64,000 bases of DNA from JADCRZ01 sp041751095. GTDB taxonomy: Bacteria; Bacteroidota; Bacteroidia; Chitinophagales; Chitinophagaceae. The notes under the pieces were generated by a model. That model worked only from the letters and a program-made list of their open reading frames with translations, did not search any database and was not told the origin of the DNA. Positions 9,465 through 19,010 of this stretch are shown here, in pieces. Position 1 is the stretch's first letter. Each line of letters begins with the position of its first letter. The position numbers and the translations under genes are program-made. The stretch lies in assembly GCA_041751095.1 (NCBI GenBank), contig JBGSYC010000147.1:1-64000 (forward strand), in the 5' to 3' direction.

Positions 9465-11111
9465 ATGGCCAAATATATTTTTGTTACAGGTGGCGTAACA
9501 TCTTCATTAGGAAAAGGAATCATTGCCGCTTCCCTTGCCAAACTATTACAGGCCAGGGGATTAAAAGTGACCATTCAAAAGTTTGATCCCTACATTAACG
9601 TTGATCCCGGAACCCTTAATCCTTACGAGCACGGAGAGTGTTACGTAACCGATGATGGTGCGGAAACCGATCTGGACCTCGGGCACTATGAACGATTCCT
9701 GAACATTGCGACCTCCCAGGCAAATAATGTAACCACGGGCAGGATATACCAGACGGTTATCAACAAAGAAAGAGAAGGCGCATATCTTGGTAAAACAGTC
9801 CAGGTGATCCCTCATATCACGGATGAAATAAAACGCAGGATGCAATTGCTTGGAAAGAAGGGCTTTGATATTGTTATAACGGAAATCGGGGGCACAGTCG
9901 GAGATATTGAGAGTTTGCCCTTCATTGAAGCTGTCCGTCAGTTACAATGGGAATTGCCGGAAGAAGATTGCCTTGTAGTTCACCTGACGCTGATCCCCTA
10001 TCTTAAAGCTGCGAAAGAACTTAAAACAAAACCCACACAGCACAGCGTGAAGTTGCTGAGCCAGGAAGGCGTGCATCCGGATATTCTTGTTTGCCGCACA
10101 GAGGAATCTCTTTCGCCGGAGATACGCAGAAAGATCGCACTTTTCTGTAATGTTAAGCTTGAAGCAGTAATCGAGGCAGCAGACGCTTCAACTATTTATG
10201 AAGTGCCACTTGCGATGATGCGCGAAAAGCTTGATCTGATCTGCCTTAAGAAAATGAACATAACCTCTTACCATGAACCCGAACTCTCAAAATGGAAAGA
10301 GTTTCTTGACAAGCTTAAATATCCTAAAAGCCGTGTTACTATAGGGCTGATCGGTAAATATATTGAATTGCAGGATGCATATAAATCAATCCTCGAAGCC
10401 TTTATACACGCGGGCGCTGTAAATGAAACTAAAGTACAGGTGGTAAATGTACATAGTGAATTCATTACCGAAGATAATGTTGCGGAGCAATTGGGGAACC
10501 TGGACGGATTACTGGTTGCTCCCGGTTTTGGACACAGGGGAATAGATGGCAAGATTATAGCAGTCCGCTATGCCCGTGAAAAGGGTTTGCCATTTTTTGG
10601 GATCTGCCTGGGTATGCAGATGGCAGTGATTGAATTCGCTAAGCACGTGCTGGGTTTGAGTGACGCACATTCTACGGAAATGAATCCGGAAACCCCCGAC
10701 CCCGTCATTGATCTTATGGAAGAACAGAAAAAAATAACCGTAAAGGGAGGAACCATGCGTTTAGGCGCCTACCCCTGCGAAATCAAACCCGGTAGCCTGG
10801 CTCATCAGATTTATAACAGTGACCGGATTAGTGAACGTCATCGTCACAGGTGGGAATTTAACAACACTTACCTCGAACAATTTGAAAATGCGGGGCTAAT
10901 TGCCAGCGGAAAAAATCCCGATACCAGCCTCGTTGAAATTATTGAGTTGGCTAATCATCCTTTTTTTATCGGTGTGCAGTATCATCCGGAACTAAAAAGT
11001 ACGGTAGAAAACCCGCATCCGCTGTTTGTTCATTTTATCAAAGCCTCGAAAGAATTTGCTGAAAGAAAGCATTCGGTGAGAAATCAATTGTTGCAGAGCG
11101 AAATGATCTGA
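9465..11111 (+). CDS. pyrG: CTP synthase
   Basis: Amidates UTP to CTP with glutamine and ATP. The N-terminal synthetase domain begins KYIFVTGGVTSSLGKGI (P-loop, residues 3-19) and contains DPYINVDPGTLNPYEHGE near residue 43. The class I glutamine amidotransferase domain has its nucleophile Cys381 in FFGICLGMQ and the His/Glu pair in YHPEL near residue 508. Length is 548 residues, normal for the family. The frame is open upstream to a TTG at 9432, but the ATG at 9465 (MAKYIFVTGG) is the canonical start. Confidence 0.97.
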   Translation: MAKYIFVTGGVTSSLGKGIIAASLAKLLQARGLKVTIQKFDPYINVDPGTLNPYEHGECYVTDDGAETDLDLGHYERFLNIATSQANNVTTGRIYQTVINKEREGAYLGKTVQVIPHITDEIKRRMQLLGKKGFDIVITEIGGTVGDIESLPFIEAVRQLQWELPEEDCLVVHLTLIPYLKAAKELKTKPTQHSVKLLSQEGVHPDILVCRTEESLSPEIRRKIALFCNVKLEAVIEAADASTIYEVPLAMMREKLDLICLKKMNITSYHEPELSKWKEFLDKLKYPKSRVTIGLIGKYIELQDAYKSILEAFIHAGAVNETKVQVVNVHSEFITEDNVAEQLGNLDGLLVAPGFGHRGIDGKIIAVRYAREKGLPFFGICLGMQMAVIEFAKHVLGLSDAHSTEMNPETPDPVIDLMEEQKKITVKGGTMRLGAYPCEIKPGSLAHQIYNSDRISERHRHRWEFNNTYLEQFENAGLIASGKNPDTSLVEIIELANHPFFIGVQYHPELKSTVENPHPLFVHFIKASKEFAERKHSVRNQLLQSEMI

Positions 11112-11263
11112 CCACTAACCGTAGTTGGCTGAGTGAGTTAGGTTGCCAAACGCCGCTGATAATAGCTAACGATTGGTTGTAGTGCAAACGTGTTTGAGCC
11201 ATCCGGCTTGCCATTGTACGGGCGGAAGTGTTCCGGCAACCCCACAGCTATTCTTTAATACCT

Positions 11264-11271
11264 TATCTTTG
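11264..11271 (+). promoter_or_regulatory. Putative -7 promoter element for yidC
   Basis: TATCTTTG fits TAnnTTTG exactly, 22 bases upstream of the yidC ATG. No clear -33 TTTG is visible at the expected distance. Confidence 0.45.
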
Positions 11272-11292
11272 CCGTCTTAAATTTTTTACACC

Positions 11293-13125
11293 ATGGGAAT
11301 GGATCGTAATTCCGTTATTGGGTTTGTGTTGCTCGGTATCTTATTATTTCTTTATCTGTTCATATCCAGCAAAAACAGCCAGGAGCTGATGATGCAAAAG
11401 AAAGTTTATGAGGATTCCATGGCTATTGTGAATGCACAAAAAAAGCAGGTTCCTTTACGGGTAAACGATACAACAGGTGTACCGGTATCGGCTTTTGTTC
11501 AGGATACTGCCGGTTTTAAAAAAGCACTTTACGGCGTTGAGCAGTTTTCTACGGTAGAAAATGATCTGATGAAAATCAGGTTCTCCAATAAGGGTGGCCA
11601 GCCGGCTTCAGTGGAGCTTAAAAAATATCTTTCCTATGATAGTACCCCGGTACAACTGATCAGGGAAAACGACAGGATATCTTACCCTGTGAACCTGGGG
11701 CCTAATCAGTCTGCTCAGATCGTTAATTTATATTTCACCCCCACTCCAATAGTTAAGAATTCAGATGGCAGCCAGACCATTTCCTTTTTATTAAAGGGCC
11801 CGAATGGTGAAGAGCTGGCACATCGGTATACGATCCGGCCGGATAATTATGCCATTGACTGGACTGTCGGGGGAACAGGAACAGATCAGTTATTTAGCCA
11901 GGGGAACCTGAATCTTAAATTCCATCTTGAACCAAAAAAGCATCAGTCGGACGGTGATTATGAAAGGCAGCGTTCGAATATTTCCTTCTATGAGGATAGT
12001 GAATTTGATTATATCTTTTCCAAAACCGAAAAGAAGTTTGAAAAACCGGTACAGTGGGTTGCGGTAACCCAGCAATTTTTCAGTGTGATTTTTTCTGCTA
12101 AAGACAATTTTAATTCAGGTGAAGTGCATTGGGTGAAAGAAACGTCAGATACGTCGGATGTTATAGCAATGGTGGAAGCAAACCTTCAGGCGAAATTTCA
12201 ACCTGGAAACTCCTCAATAATCCCGCTTCAATTATACTTTGGCCCTAATGACTTCTATATTCTGAAGAACCAGGGTCGTGGTATGGACCGGATTGTGGAC
12301 CTGGGAAGGGATTTTTATGCTTTTGTCCGCCCCCTGAATGTTTACATCATCATGCCCGTTTTTGATTTCTTTAAAAGATTTATTGCAAGTTATGGAGTGG
12401 TGATTTTGCTGCTGACGTTATTCATACGGCTGCTTACGTCCCCCCTGATCTATAAAAGTTATCTCAGTGGTGCAAAAATGAAGGTGTTGCGCCCGGAAAT
12501 GGATATACTAAAGAAGAAGTATGGCGACGACCAGCAATCTTACGGTATGGAACAAATGAAGCTGTTCCGGGAAGCAGGCGTAAACCCTCTTGGGGGCTGT
12601 ATTCCGGCTCTTTTGCAGATTCCTATATTTTTTGCTTTGTATAGCTTCTTCAATTCCAATATTGATTTAAGGGGTAAGTCGTTTTTGTGGGCAGATGATC
12701 TTTCTGCCTACGATTCGATATTAAATCTGGGGTTCGAAATACCCTTTTACGGCAGTCATGTAAGTTTATTTACCTTACTGGCAGTGATAACAAGTTTTCT
12801 AATCAGTTTATATGGGATGAGTAATGCGCCCGACCAGAATAACCCCGCTTTAAAATATATGCCCTATATATTTCCGGTGTTATTACTTGGTTTCTTTAAT
12901 AAGCTTCCTTCAGCTTTAACCTGGTATTATACCGTATCTAACGTAATAACATTAGTGATGCAATTTGTTATTCAGAACTATATCATAGATCATGATAAAA
13001 TTCTGGCCAAAATGGAGCAGAACCGCAAAAAGCCAAAAACGAAATCTAAATGGCAGGAGCGCATGGAGCAGATGCAACAGGCACAACAGAAGGTTCAAAC
13101 TGAAAGAAGAACTTCAGGCAAATGA
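11293..13125 (+). CDS. yidC: Membrane protein insertase YidC
   Basis: Inserts and folds inner-membrane proteins, alone or with SecYEG. The 610-residue protein has the Gram-negative architecture. One N-terminal transmembrane helix (about residues 7-25) is followed by a large periplasmic beta domain (about 60-340), then the conserved five-helix insertase core starting at YGVVILLLTLFIRLLTSPL. The hallmark PLGGCIPALLQIPIFFALY is near residue 435. The hydrophilic groove Arg is expected in LFIRLLTSPL. The C-terminal tail is basic and Gln-rich, as usual for membrane-facing ribosome contacts. A second ATG two codons downstream (11299) is an equally possible start. Confidence 0.97.
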   Translation: MGMDRNSVIGFVLLGILLFLYLFISSKNSQELMMQKKVYEDSMAIVNAQKKQVPLRVNDTTGVPVSAFVQDTAGFKKALYGVEQFSTVENDLMKIRFSNKGGQPASVELKKYLSYDSTPVQLIRENDRISYPVNLGPNQSAQIVNLYFTPTPIVKNSDGSQTISFLLKGPNGEELAHRYTIRPDNYAIDWTVGGTGTDQLFSQGNLNLKFHLEPKKHQSDGDYERQRSNISFYEDSEFDYIFSKTEKKFEKPVQWVAVTQQFFSVIFSAKDNFNSGEVHWVKETSDTSDVIAMVEANLQAKFQPGNSSIIPLQLYFGPNDFYILKNQGRGMDRIVDLGRDFYAFVRPLNVYIIMPVFDFFKRFIASYGVVILLLTLFIRLLTSPLIYKSYLSGAKMKVLRPEMDILKKKYGDDQQSYGMEQMKLFREAGVNPLGGCIPALLQIPIFFALYSFFNSNIDLRGKSFLWADDLSAYDSILNLGFEIPFYGSHVSLFTLLAVITSFLISLYGMSNAPDQNNPALKYMPYIFPVLLLGFFNKLPSALTWYYTVSNVITLVMQFVIQNYIIDHDKILAKMEQNRKKPKTKSKWQERMEQMQQAQQKVQTERRTSGK

Positions 13126-13267
13126 CGTTTATTGTTAAAATAAAACCAGGAAGTGCCAAAAACGTATCTTCCAGGCCGGTCTTTATTCATTAAGACAACG
13201 TATTTCAAACCTAAGTAGTCTTTATCAATATATAAAATAAAGAGCCCCAAACCTAACCTACGTATTC

Positions 13268-13930
13268 ATGAGAAAGTTTCACGTGTTGAACATAATTATA
13301 CTATTGTTTACTTTGTTTGTCAACGGACAGAAGAAAGTATCAGAGCTCACTTTGGTATACGATGCTGCAATTACTACAGGTAACAAAGAGCCTAAACTCG
13401 CCGATGCTTTTGATGGGGCAACTACAACCATTTATATCAAAGGACCTCACAGCCGGTCAGAAATGGTAAGTGCCCTGGCATCTTTTACCACCATTCATGA
13501 TGCCAGGACTGGCACATCCGTAATTCTGCAGGAAGTAAGCGGCCAGAAGTTACTGATCCGCATGACTGCGGAAAATTGGCAGGATAAAAACAAACGTTAT
13601 GAAGGAATAACCTTTACGGATACGGAGGAAACAAAAACGCTGGCGGGTTATAAATGTGTAAAGGCCATTGCAAAGATGAAAGATGGTGCATCGTTCACCG
13701 TTTTTTACACCAACGAAATCGTTCCTGACAATATTGATTACAATTACCAGTTTAAGAACCTTAATGGCCTTCCACTTGAATATGAATTAACCCAAGGTAA
13801 TCTCACCATAAAGAATACGGTGTCTCAGATCAATCTCAATCCGGTACCTGCTTCTAAATTCGATATTCCCAAAAGTGGTTACAGGGAATTGACTTACGAA
13901 GAAAGCCGCAACTTAGGCATCAGCCAGTAG
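13268..13930 (+). CDS. Secreted protein, GLPGLI-like family
   Basis: A 220-residue protein with an N-terminal signal peptide (residues 1-20, ending around VNGQ). The body alternates beta strands. The segment LNGLPLEYELTQGN near residue 163 resembles the GLPGLI motif of a Bacteroidota-specific secreted family, and the TKTLAGYKCVKAIAK stretch near residue 117 is also usual there. The role is unknown in the family; by location it is periplasmic or outer-membrane associated. A stand-alone gene convergent with the next one. Confidence 0.75.
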   Translation: MRKFHVLNIIILLFTLFVNGQKKVSELTLVYDAAITTGNKEPKLADAFDGATTTIYIKGPHSRSEMVSALASFTTIHDARTGTSVILQEVSGQKLLIRMTAENWQDKNKRYEGITFTDTEETKTLAGYKCVKAIAKMKDGASFTVFYTNEIVPDNIDYNYQFKNLNGLPLEYELTQGNLTIKNTVSQINLNPVPASKFDIPKSGYRELTYEESRNLGISQ

Positions 13931-13968
13931 CAAAATAAATGATCAGGAATTATAGCGGAGAGGTAAAA

Positions 13969-14346
13969 CTACCTGCAAAGTTTAATTTTCAAATTCAGAA
14001 ACTGCATGTTTGATTTGCTTGTATTGGGAGCAAGCTGCAGCCTGTATTTATTCGGTAGTATAAAAGTACTGTTACCTTTCTTATATGTATTCAGCGTGTT
14101 ATAGGAGATGTAGTTAGCCGTTCTTTCTGTTTTAAGGACCATACTTCCCTTATAGGTTGAACCAGATCTGATAGCAAATCCCGAATTGGTTCTGACTGGC
14201 GTAAAATAAGCCTTTACAGATTTTATTTTTGATTTTGATTTACCTCCGCCTATGCTGGCAAAAGCAAAAATGGTAAATCCTATAAGCATTGAGCTTATAA
14301 CGAGTTTTCTCAGTTTAAAAAATGATATGTGACTCCTTTTTAACAT
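13969..14346 (-). CDS. Small secreted or membrane-anchored protein, unknown
   Basis: A 125-residue protein. An N-terminal basic region and hydrophobic helix (about residues 13-32, VISSMLIGFTIFAFASIGGG) are followed by a short Lys/Ser stretch (GGGKSKSKIKS). The remaining 85 residues are rich in Thr, Ser, Asn and Tyr, which suggests a beta-rich extracytoplasmic domain. I do not recognise the family. The signal-like N-terminus and lack of overlap with other genes argue that it is real. Confidence 0.6.
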   Translation of the reverse strand: MLKRSHISFFKLRKLVISSMLIGFTIFAFASIGGGKSKSKIKSVKAYFTPVRTNSGFAIRSGSTYKGSMVLKTERTANYISYNTLNTYKKGNSTFILPNKYRLQLAPNTSKSNMQFLNLKIKLCR

Positions 14347-14507
14347 CTCCTACAAATATACGTAAAAATAATCCTAAAAGATTAACTTTTTTAAAGAATT
14401 TTAATGGTTTTTTAACGGATATTAGATTCGTTCTTCCTATGGAGAAAGAAATGGTTAAATACCGCTAACATTTTTTATAATTGTGTAATTTGCATCAGGA
14501 GACGCAC

Positions 14508-15929
14508 ATGAAAGAAAACCCGTATAGCCAGGATAAAGACGACCTTAGAGAATTACTCAGTCAGTATCAAAACCTGAAATCTGGACGTAATTATTCTTAT
14601 TTAGACGAGGAAGCCTTCGAAAAGATCATTGATCATTTTGATGATGCTGAAGACCTTCCCCAGGCACTTGAAGCAGTGGAATTTGCCGTGGAGCAATATC
14701 CGTATTCATCTCTTCTCCTTCTGAAAAAAGCGGACCTTCTTATTGCTACAAGACGCTATAATGATGCACTTGATACCCTGGAGCAGGCGGAACTGCTTGA
14801 CAGCCGTGATATCAACCTTTATATACTTAAAACGGATGCCTGTCTGGCTCTTGATCAGCAGGAGAAAGCGGTAGAGTTGCTGGAGAACGCGTTACAAATG
14901 TTTGAGGGAGAAGAAAAAATTGAGTTGTTATTTGAACTGGCAGATGTTTATGATGATTATGAGCAGTTTGATAAAATCTTCGATTGTTTGAAATTAATAC
15001 TTGAGCAGAACCCGAAAAATGAAGAAGCGTTATATAAGATCTGTTTCTGGACCGACTTTACAAGACGGAATGAAGAAAGCATCCGGTTACACCTGAACAT
15101 TATCGAAGAATACCCTTATAACGAACTCGCATGGTTTAACCTTGCTGCGGCTTACCAGGGCTTGAAATTATATGAGAAGTCTATCGACGCATACAAATAT
15201 GCCATTGCCATCGACGAAAAGTTTGATTATGCCTACAGGAATATGGGAGATGCCTTTATCAGGCTTCGCAAGTACAAGGATGCGATCGAAGCGCTGGAAA
15301 AAGTGCTGGAATTATCTAAGCCCGAAGACGTAATTCTGGAAGCTATCGGCCATTGCTACGATAAATTGAAAAAGTATGCGCAGGCCAGGTTTTATTACCG
15401 AAAGGCTTCACATTTAAATCCTGAAGACAGTAAATTATATTATAAAATTGCATGCACCTACATAAATGAACAACAGTGGAGCCCGGCGGTAAAGCAGCTT
15501 GAATCCGCTATGCTTATCCATCGTATGCAGCCTGAGTATAACTTAGCCATGGGCGAATGTAAATTGCAATTAGGTAATCTGAAAGACGCAATTCAGCATT
15601 TTACAAATGTCGTTCGCTCAAGGCCTAAAAATGTTGCGGGCTGGGAAGCCCTTATCCGATGCCTGTATAGTGTGGCCTATTATGAAGAAGCATTGGAACA
15701 GGTATTTGCTGCGCTGAAATTTACAGATGGAAAAGCTTTATTCATATACTATCTGAGCGCTGTATATTTTGCAATGGGCAAATCAAAAGAAGGCCTGATA
15801 CAACTTCAAAGGGCTATGATGAAATCGCCGAGGACTGTAAAAAGATTTGTTGATCTTAATCCATCCATTCTCCAGAACCAGCAGGTTGTCGATATTATTG
15901 CAGGTTTTAAACGTAACCGGTCTATTTAA
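14508..15929 (+). CDS. Tetratricopeptide repeat protein
   Basis: A 473-residue protein made almost entirely of TPR helices. Repeat units are visible throughout, for example AWFNLAAAYQGLKLYEKSID, AYRNMGDAFIRLRKYKDAIE and AIGHCYDKLKKYAQARFYYR. There is no signal peptide or membrane segment, so it is probably a cytoplasmic scaffold. The start is taken at the ATG at 14508, preceded by AGGAG at 14498-14502, one of the few clear Shine-Dalgarno sequences here; the frame runs further upstream without a better start. The partner is unknown. Confidence 0.85.
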   Translation: MKENPYSQDKDDLRELLSQYQNLKSGRNYSYLDEEAFEKIIDHFDDAEDLPQALEAVEFAVEQYPYSSLLLLKKADLLIATRRYNDALDTLEQAELLDSRDINLYILKTDACLALDQQEKAVELLENALQMFEGEEKIELLFELADVYDDYEQFDKIFDCLKLILEQNPKNEEALYKICFWTDFTRRNEESIRLHLNIIEEYPYNELAWFNLAAAYQGLKLYEKSIDAYKYAIAIDEKFDYAYRNMGDAFIRLRKYKDAIEALEKVLELSKPEDVILEAIGHCYDKLKKYAQARFYYRKASHLNPEDSKLYYKIACTYINEQQWSPAVKQLESAMLIHRMQPEYNLAMGECKLQLGNLKDAIQHFTNVVRSRPKNVAGWEALIRCLYSVAYYEEALEQVFAALKFTDGKALFIYYLSAVYFAMGKSKEGLIQLQRAMMKSPRTVKRFVDLNPSILQNQQVVDIIAGFKRNRSI

Positions 15930-16076
15930 TTATATTCCCGTTCATATCTTTTGTTGGTATTAAGCGGATCAGTTTTGTAATTCAATGTTCCAAATAGCAG
16001 AATCCGGTTATTGTTAGTACATATAACAGTTCCTATTTTTGGGCCTTAACCGGGTTAAAAAAAATTTAAACATAAG

Positions 16077-16850
16077 ATGAATTTTAATCTCTCCCAGGTG
16101 CCAGACAGAAATCCCAAACCACGTGCACACGGATTAACTATGGTTATGGATAAAGGGCTGAGTATTGAAGAGGCAACTAGTTTCATGAGCGGTGCTCATC
16201 CATATGTTGATATTGTAAAGCTTGGTTTCGGTACTTCTTATGTGACTCCAAATCTTAAAGATAAATTAGCGGTGTACCGTTCTTACCAGATTCCAATATA
16301 CTTCGGAGGAACCCTGTTCGAGGCCTTCCTGATCAGGAACCAGTTCGAAGATTACATAGCTGTATGTAAGGAGTTTGGTGTTTCATATATGGAAGTAAGT
16401 GATGGTTCTATTACTATTCCTCATGCGGAAAAGTGCGGCTATATTGAGAAATTAACAAAATATGGTACGGTGCTAAGCGAAGTAGGAAGCAAGGACGCGG
16501 CTCACATCATCCCGCCATATAAATGGATTGAATTGATGAAGGCAGAATTGATAGCAGGTTCTTCTTACGTAATTGCTGAAGCGAGAGAGGCTGGAAACGT
16601 TGGAATTTACCGGGGAAGCGGTGAAGTAAGGGAAGGGTTGGTGCAGGAGATATTAACTCAGATACCGGAAGAAAAAATTATATGGGAGGCCCCCCAAAAA
16701 GAGCAGCAACTATACTTCATCGAACTGATCGGTTGTAATGTAAACCTGGGAAACATTGCCCCTTCTGAAATGATCGCCCTTGAGGCAATGCGCATTGGCC
16801 TGCGCGGCGATACTTTTCACCTGTACCTGAACAAAGAAGTTACCTTATGA
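16077..16850 (+). CDS. comA: Phosphosulfolactate synthase (ComA family)
   Basis: Members of this TIM-barrel family add sulfite to phosphoenolpyruvate to give (2R)-phosphosulfolactate, the first step of coenzyme M synthesis in methanogens. Family motifs are present: DIVKLGFGTS (about residues 44-53), IYFGGTLFEAF (about 76-86), YMEVSDGSITIP (about 102-113) and YVIAEAREAG near residue 168. At 257 residues it matches ComA. Bacteroidota do not make coenzyme M; sulfolactate or cysteate for sulfonolipids is a plausible use, by inference. The last four bases overlap the aroE start (ATGA), so the two genes are probably translationally coupled. Confidence 0.85.
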   Translation: MNFNLSQVPDRNPKPRAHGLTMVMDKGLSIEEATSFMSGAHPYVDIVKLGFGTSYVTPNLKDKLAVYRSYQIPIYFGGTLFEAFLIRNQFEDYIAVCKEFGVSYMEVSDGSITIPHAEKCGYIEKLTKYGTVLSEVGSKDAAHIIPPYKWIELMKAELIAGSSYVIAEAREAGNVGIYRGSGEVREGLVQEILTQIPEEKIIWEAPQKEQQLYFIELIGCNVNLGNIAPSEMIALEAMRIGLRGDTFHLYLNKEVTL

Positions 16851-17587
16851 GAGTTTTTGGGCTGATCGGTTTTCCACTAAGCCATTCGTTTTCAAAAAAA
16901 TATTTTACTGAAAAATTCGCCAGGGAAGGCTATTATGACTGTAGTTACGAAAATTTTGAGATACAGTCGATAAATGAATTCGCCACCCTTCTCAGCCATC
17001 ATCCTTTCATCAGCGGCCTTAATGTAACCATACCTTACAAAGAGAAGGTAATTGACTTTTTAGACTTTAAAAGTAAGGTGGTGGAGCAAACAGGCGCTTG
17101 CAACTGCATTTGCTTCATAGACAAAAAGATGTATGGACATAATACCGATACAATCGGGTTTGAGCAGTCTTTAACAAAGAAACTGCTGCCGCATCATACA
17201 AAAGCCCTTATTTTAGGAACCGGAGGTGCGGCCAAAGCTATTGCATACGTACTCGAAAACCTACAGATCAGTTACCTGTATGTTTCCAGGAAAAATCTTC
17301 CGGCTTCAGGGGTTTTAACATACGAAAACATAGCAGATGACATCTTACGGGAGCATACGCTCATCATAAACACCACTCCTGCAGGCATGTATCCGGAGAT
17401 GAATGTTGCCCCCCCTGTGAACTACAAAGTGCTGACTCCACATCATTACCTGTTTGACCTGATTTACAATCCGGAGAAAACCATGTTTTTGCAGTTAGGA
17501 GAGGAGAGGGGCGCCGTTATTGCAAATGGGCATGATATGCTCATTATCCAGGCAGAGGAAAGCTGGAAATTGTGGAATGCCTTGTAG
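16847..17587 (+). CDS. aroE: Shikimate dehydrogenase
   Basis: Reduces 3-dehydroshikimate to shikimate with NADPH in aromatic amino acid synthesis. The shikimate-binding SHSFSKKYF is at residues 12-20, the catalytic Lys in LNVTIPYKEKV (about 60-70), the Asp in GHNTDTIGF near residue 100, and the NADP motif LGTGGAAKAIAYVL near residue 122. The 246-residue length is slightly short but normal for Bacteroidota AroE. It overlaps comA by four bases. Confidence 0.95.
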   Translation: MRVFGLIGFPLSHSFSKKYFTEKFAREGYYDCSYENFEIQSINEFATLLSHHPFISGLNVTIPYKEKVIDFLDFKSKVVEQTGACNCICFIDKKMYGHNTDTIGFEQSLTKKLLPHHTKALILGTGGAAKAIAYVLENLQISYLYVSRKNLPASGVLTYENIADDILREHTLIINTTPAGMYPEMNVAPPVNYKVLTPHHYLFDLIYNPEKTMFLQLGEERGAVIANGHDMLIIQAEESWKLWNAL

Positions 17588-17602
17588 TAAACCTTCTTTA
17601 TA

Positions 17603-18067
17603 CTATTGATGCGGGTAGTTTTGGTATGGAATACCGGCGCCCGATAGTCGTTCTTTTACCTCAGCAGGAATCAAGGCTATTTTTCTGTGGTGATAGTCGT
17701 AATAAACCATACCCGTTTTTGCTATTGCCACCGATACCATCTTGTCGCCTGTGTCTTTTTCTAAATTATAAAACATCAGAAACGAAACTTTTGTAAATTC
17801 GGCGGCAGTCACAGAGGCTTTTACAACGTCACCATAAAATAGTTCTTTTTTAAATTCAATCGCTGCATCGCTCATAATCAGTCCTAACCCGCCAACATTC
17901 ATTTCATCATATCCCAAATGTTTGAGAAACTGTACCCGTGCCTCGTGAATGATGGATAAGATTGCATCGTTGCCTACATGCCCGCCATAATTCAAATCAG
18001 TTATCCTTATGTTTATAGTGGTATTGAAGCCAAAAACAGAAGGCAGGTTGATTTTTGATTTTGGCAT
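17603..18067 (-). CDS. Hotdog-fold acyl-CoA thioesterase
   Basis: A 154-residue single-domain protein of the 4-hydroxybenzoyl-CoA thioesterase/YbgC type. The hotdog helix segment is HVGNDAILSIIHEARVQFL (about residues 30-48), with an Asp/Asn pair and the Glu used in catalysis by related enzymes. The conserved beta stretch FKKELFYGDVVKASV follows. It would hydrolyse acyl-CoA in the cytoplasm; the substrate is unknown. Convergent with aroE, 15 bases apart. Confidence 0.85.
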   Translation of the reverse strand: MPKSKINLPSVFGFNTTINIRITDLNYGGHVGNDAILSIIHEARVQFLKHLGYDEMNVGGLGLIMSDAAIEFKKELFYGDVVKASVTAAEFTKVSFLMFYNLEKDTGDKMVSVAIAKTGMVYYDYHHRKIALIPAEVKERLSGAGIPYQNYPHQ

Positions 18068-18102
18068 AAAATAACTTGGAATGTATACCGTCGGGGAATT
18101 CT

Positions 18103-19008
18103 TTATGGTGTGTCCTTCTCCTTCAGAATGAGATCCTTAAGTTCAAGGATATCCAGAAAATTTGTAGAAGAAGGAATAAACGAGGTTTGAATTATTTTTT
18201 TCCGCCATTCTTCGAAGCGGGATTTCCAGACAAGGCTTTCAATGAATGGCTTATCAAAAAAGCCCTCAAATTTTTCAATACCCGTGTCGCTGTTGATGTA
18301 CATAAGTGCATGAAGAAATTTTATCGAAATCCTGGTTTGCTGCCCGTTAGGGCCTGTGATATTGATATACTTATCACCCGATCTGCTTAAGAGTTCAGGA
18401 TTTTGAATGATATATCCTTTTTCATTACGGATAGGCTTTGCCCTGATCATAACTCCGAGCCCCGAACCCAGGGTACCCGCATTTTTGATGATAGCATTGC
18501 GGAGCATGCGGTTATCCGGCGGCGCGTCGCGTTTTTTTTCTTTGTTGATGTTGAGGAGCGAAGAAGATGAAGCTGCAAGTTGGGGAACTGGTCTTTTTTC
18601 CTGGTAAGTATCAGTAGCCTTGGGGCCGGAGGCTTCAGGTGTTTCGTAATATTTATTATCTGACAAGGTGTTCCGGGTTTCCGATAATTGTTTTTTTTTC
18701 AACCCGTTATTATATAGATACAGGCTTCCAAAAACCACCGCGCCAAACACAGCAGCTGCCATCAGTTTCTTCAACCCGAAATTTACTTTTTTAACAATAA
18801 GTGTGGGAACTTCTTTCTTTTCGGGCTCCAAAGAAGCTGCTATGTTATTCCAGGCCCCATCGGGCGGATTAACTTCAAACTCGTATAATTTCCTTGATAA
18901 CGGCAGCAGTTCGTTGCTATCGGTTAGTTCCGAAGTTATATTCTTCCATGCACCTGGCGGTGGAATAACTTCATAGTTCAATATTTTCTCATTCCATTGT
19001 TCAGACAT
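18103..19008 (-). CDS. Putative anti-sigma-like membrane protein partnered with the ECF sigma factor
   Basis: A 301-residue protein with a single transmembrane helix at about residues 85-105 (the MAAAVFGAVVFGSLYLYNN region). The cytoplasmic N-terminus carries two copies of a short motif, EVIPPPGAWKNI (about 13-24) and EVNPPDGAWNNI (about 46-57). The extracytoplasmic part is Ser/Lys-rich and ends in a hydrophilic domain. It begins two bases after the ECF sigma factor stop, so the two form an operon; this is the usual place for an anti-sigma factor. No zinc-binding anti-sigma motif is seen, so the role rests on context. Confidence 0.7.
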   Translation of the reverse strand: MSEQWNEKILNYEVIPPPGAWKNITSELTDSNELLPLSRKLYEFEVNPPDGAWNNIAASLEPEKKEVPTLIVKKVNFGLKKLMAAAVFGAVVFGSLYLYNNGLKKKQLSETRNTLSDNKYYETPEASGPKATDTYQEKRPVPQLAASSSSLLNINKEKKRDAPPDNRMLRNAIIKNAGTLGSGLGVMIRAKPIRNEKGYIIQNPELLSRSGDKYINITGPNGQQTRISIKFLHALMYINSDTGIEKFEGFFDKPFIESLVWKSRFEEWRKKIIQTSFIPSSTNFLDILELKDLILKEKDTP

Positions 19009-19010
19009 CT

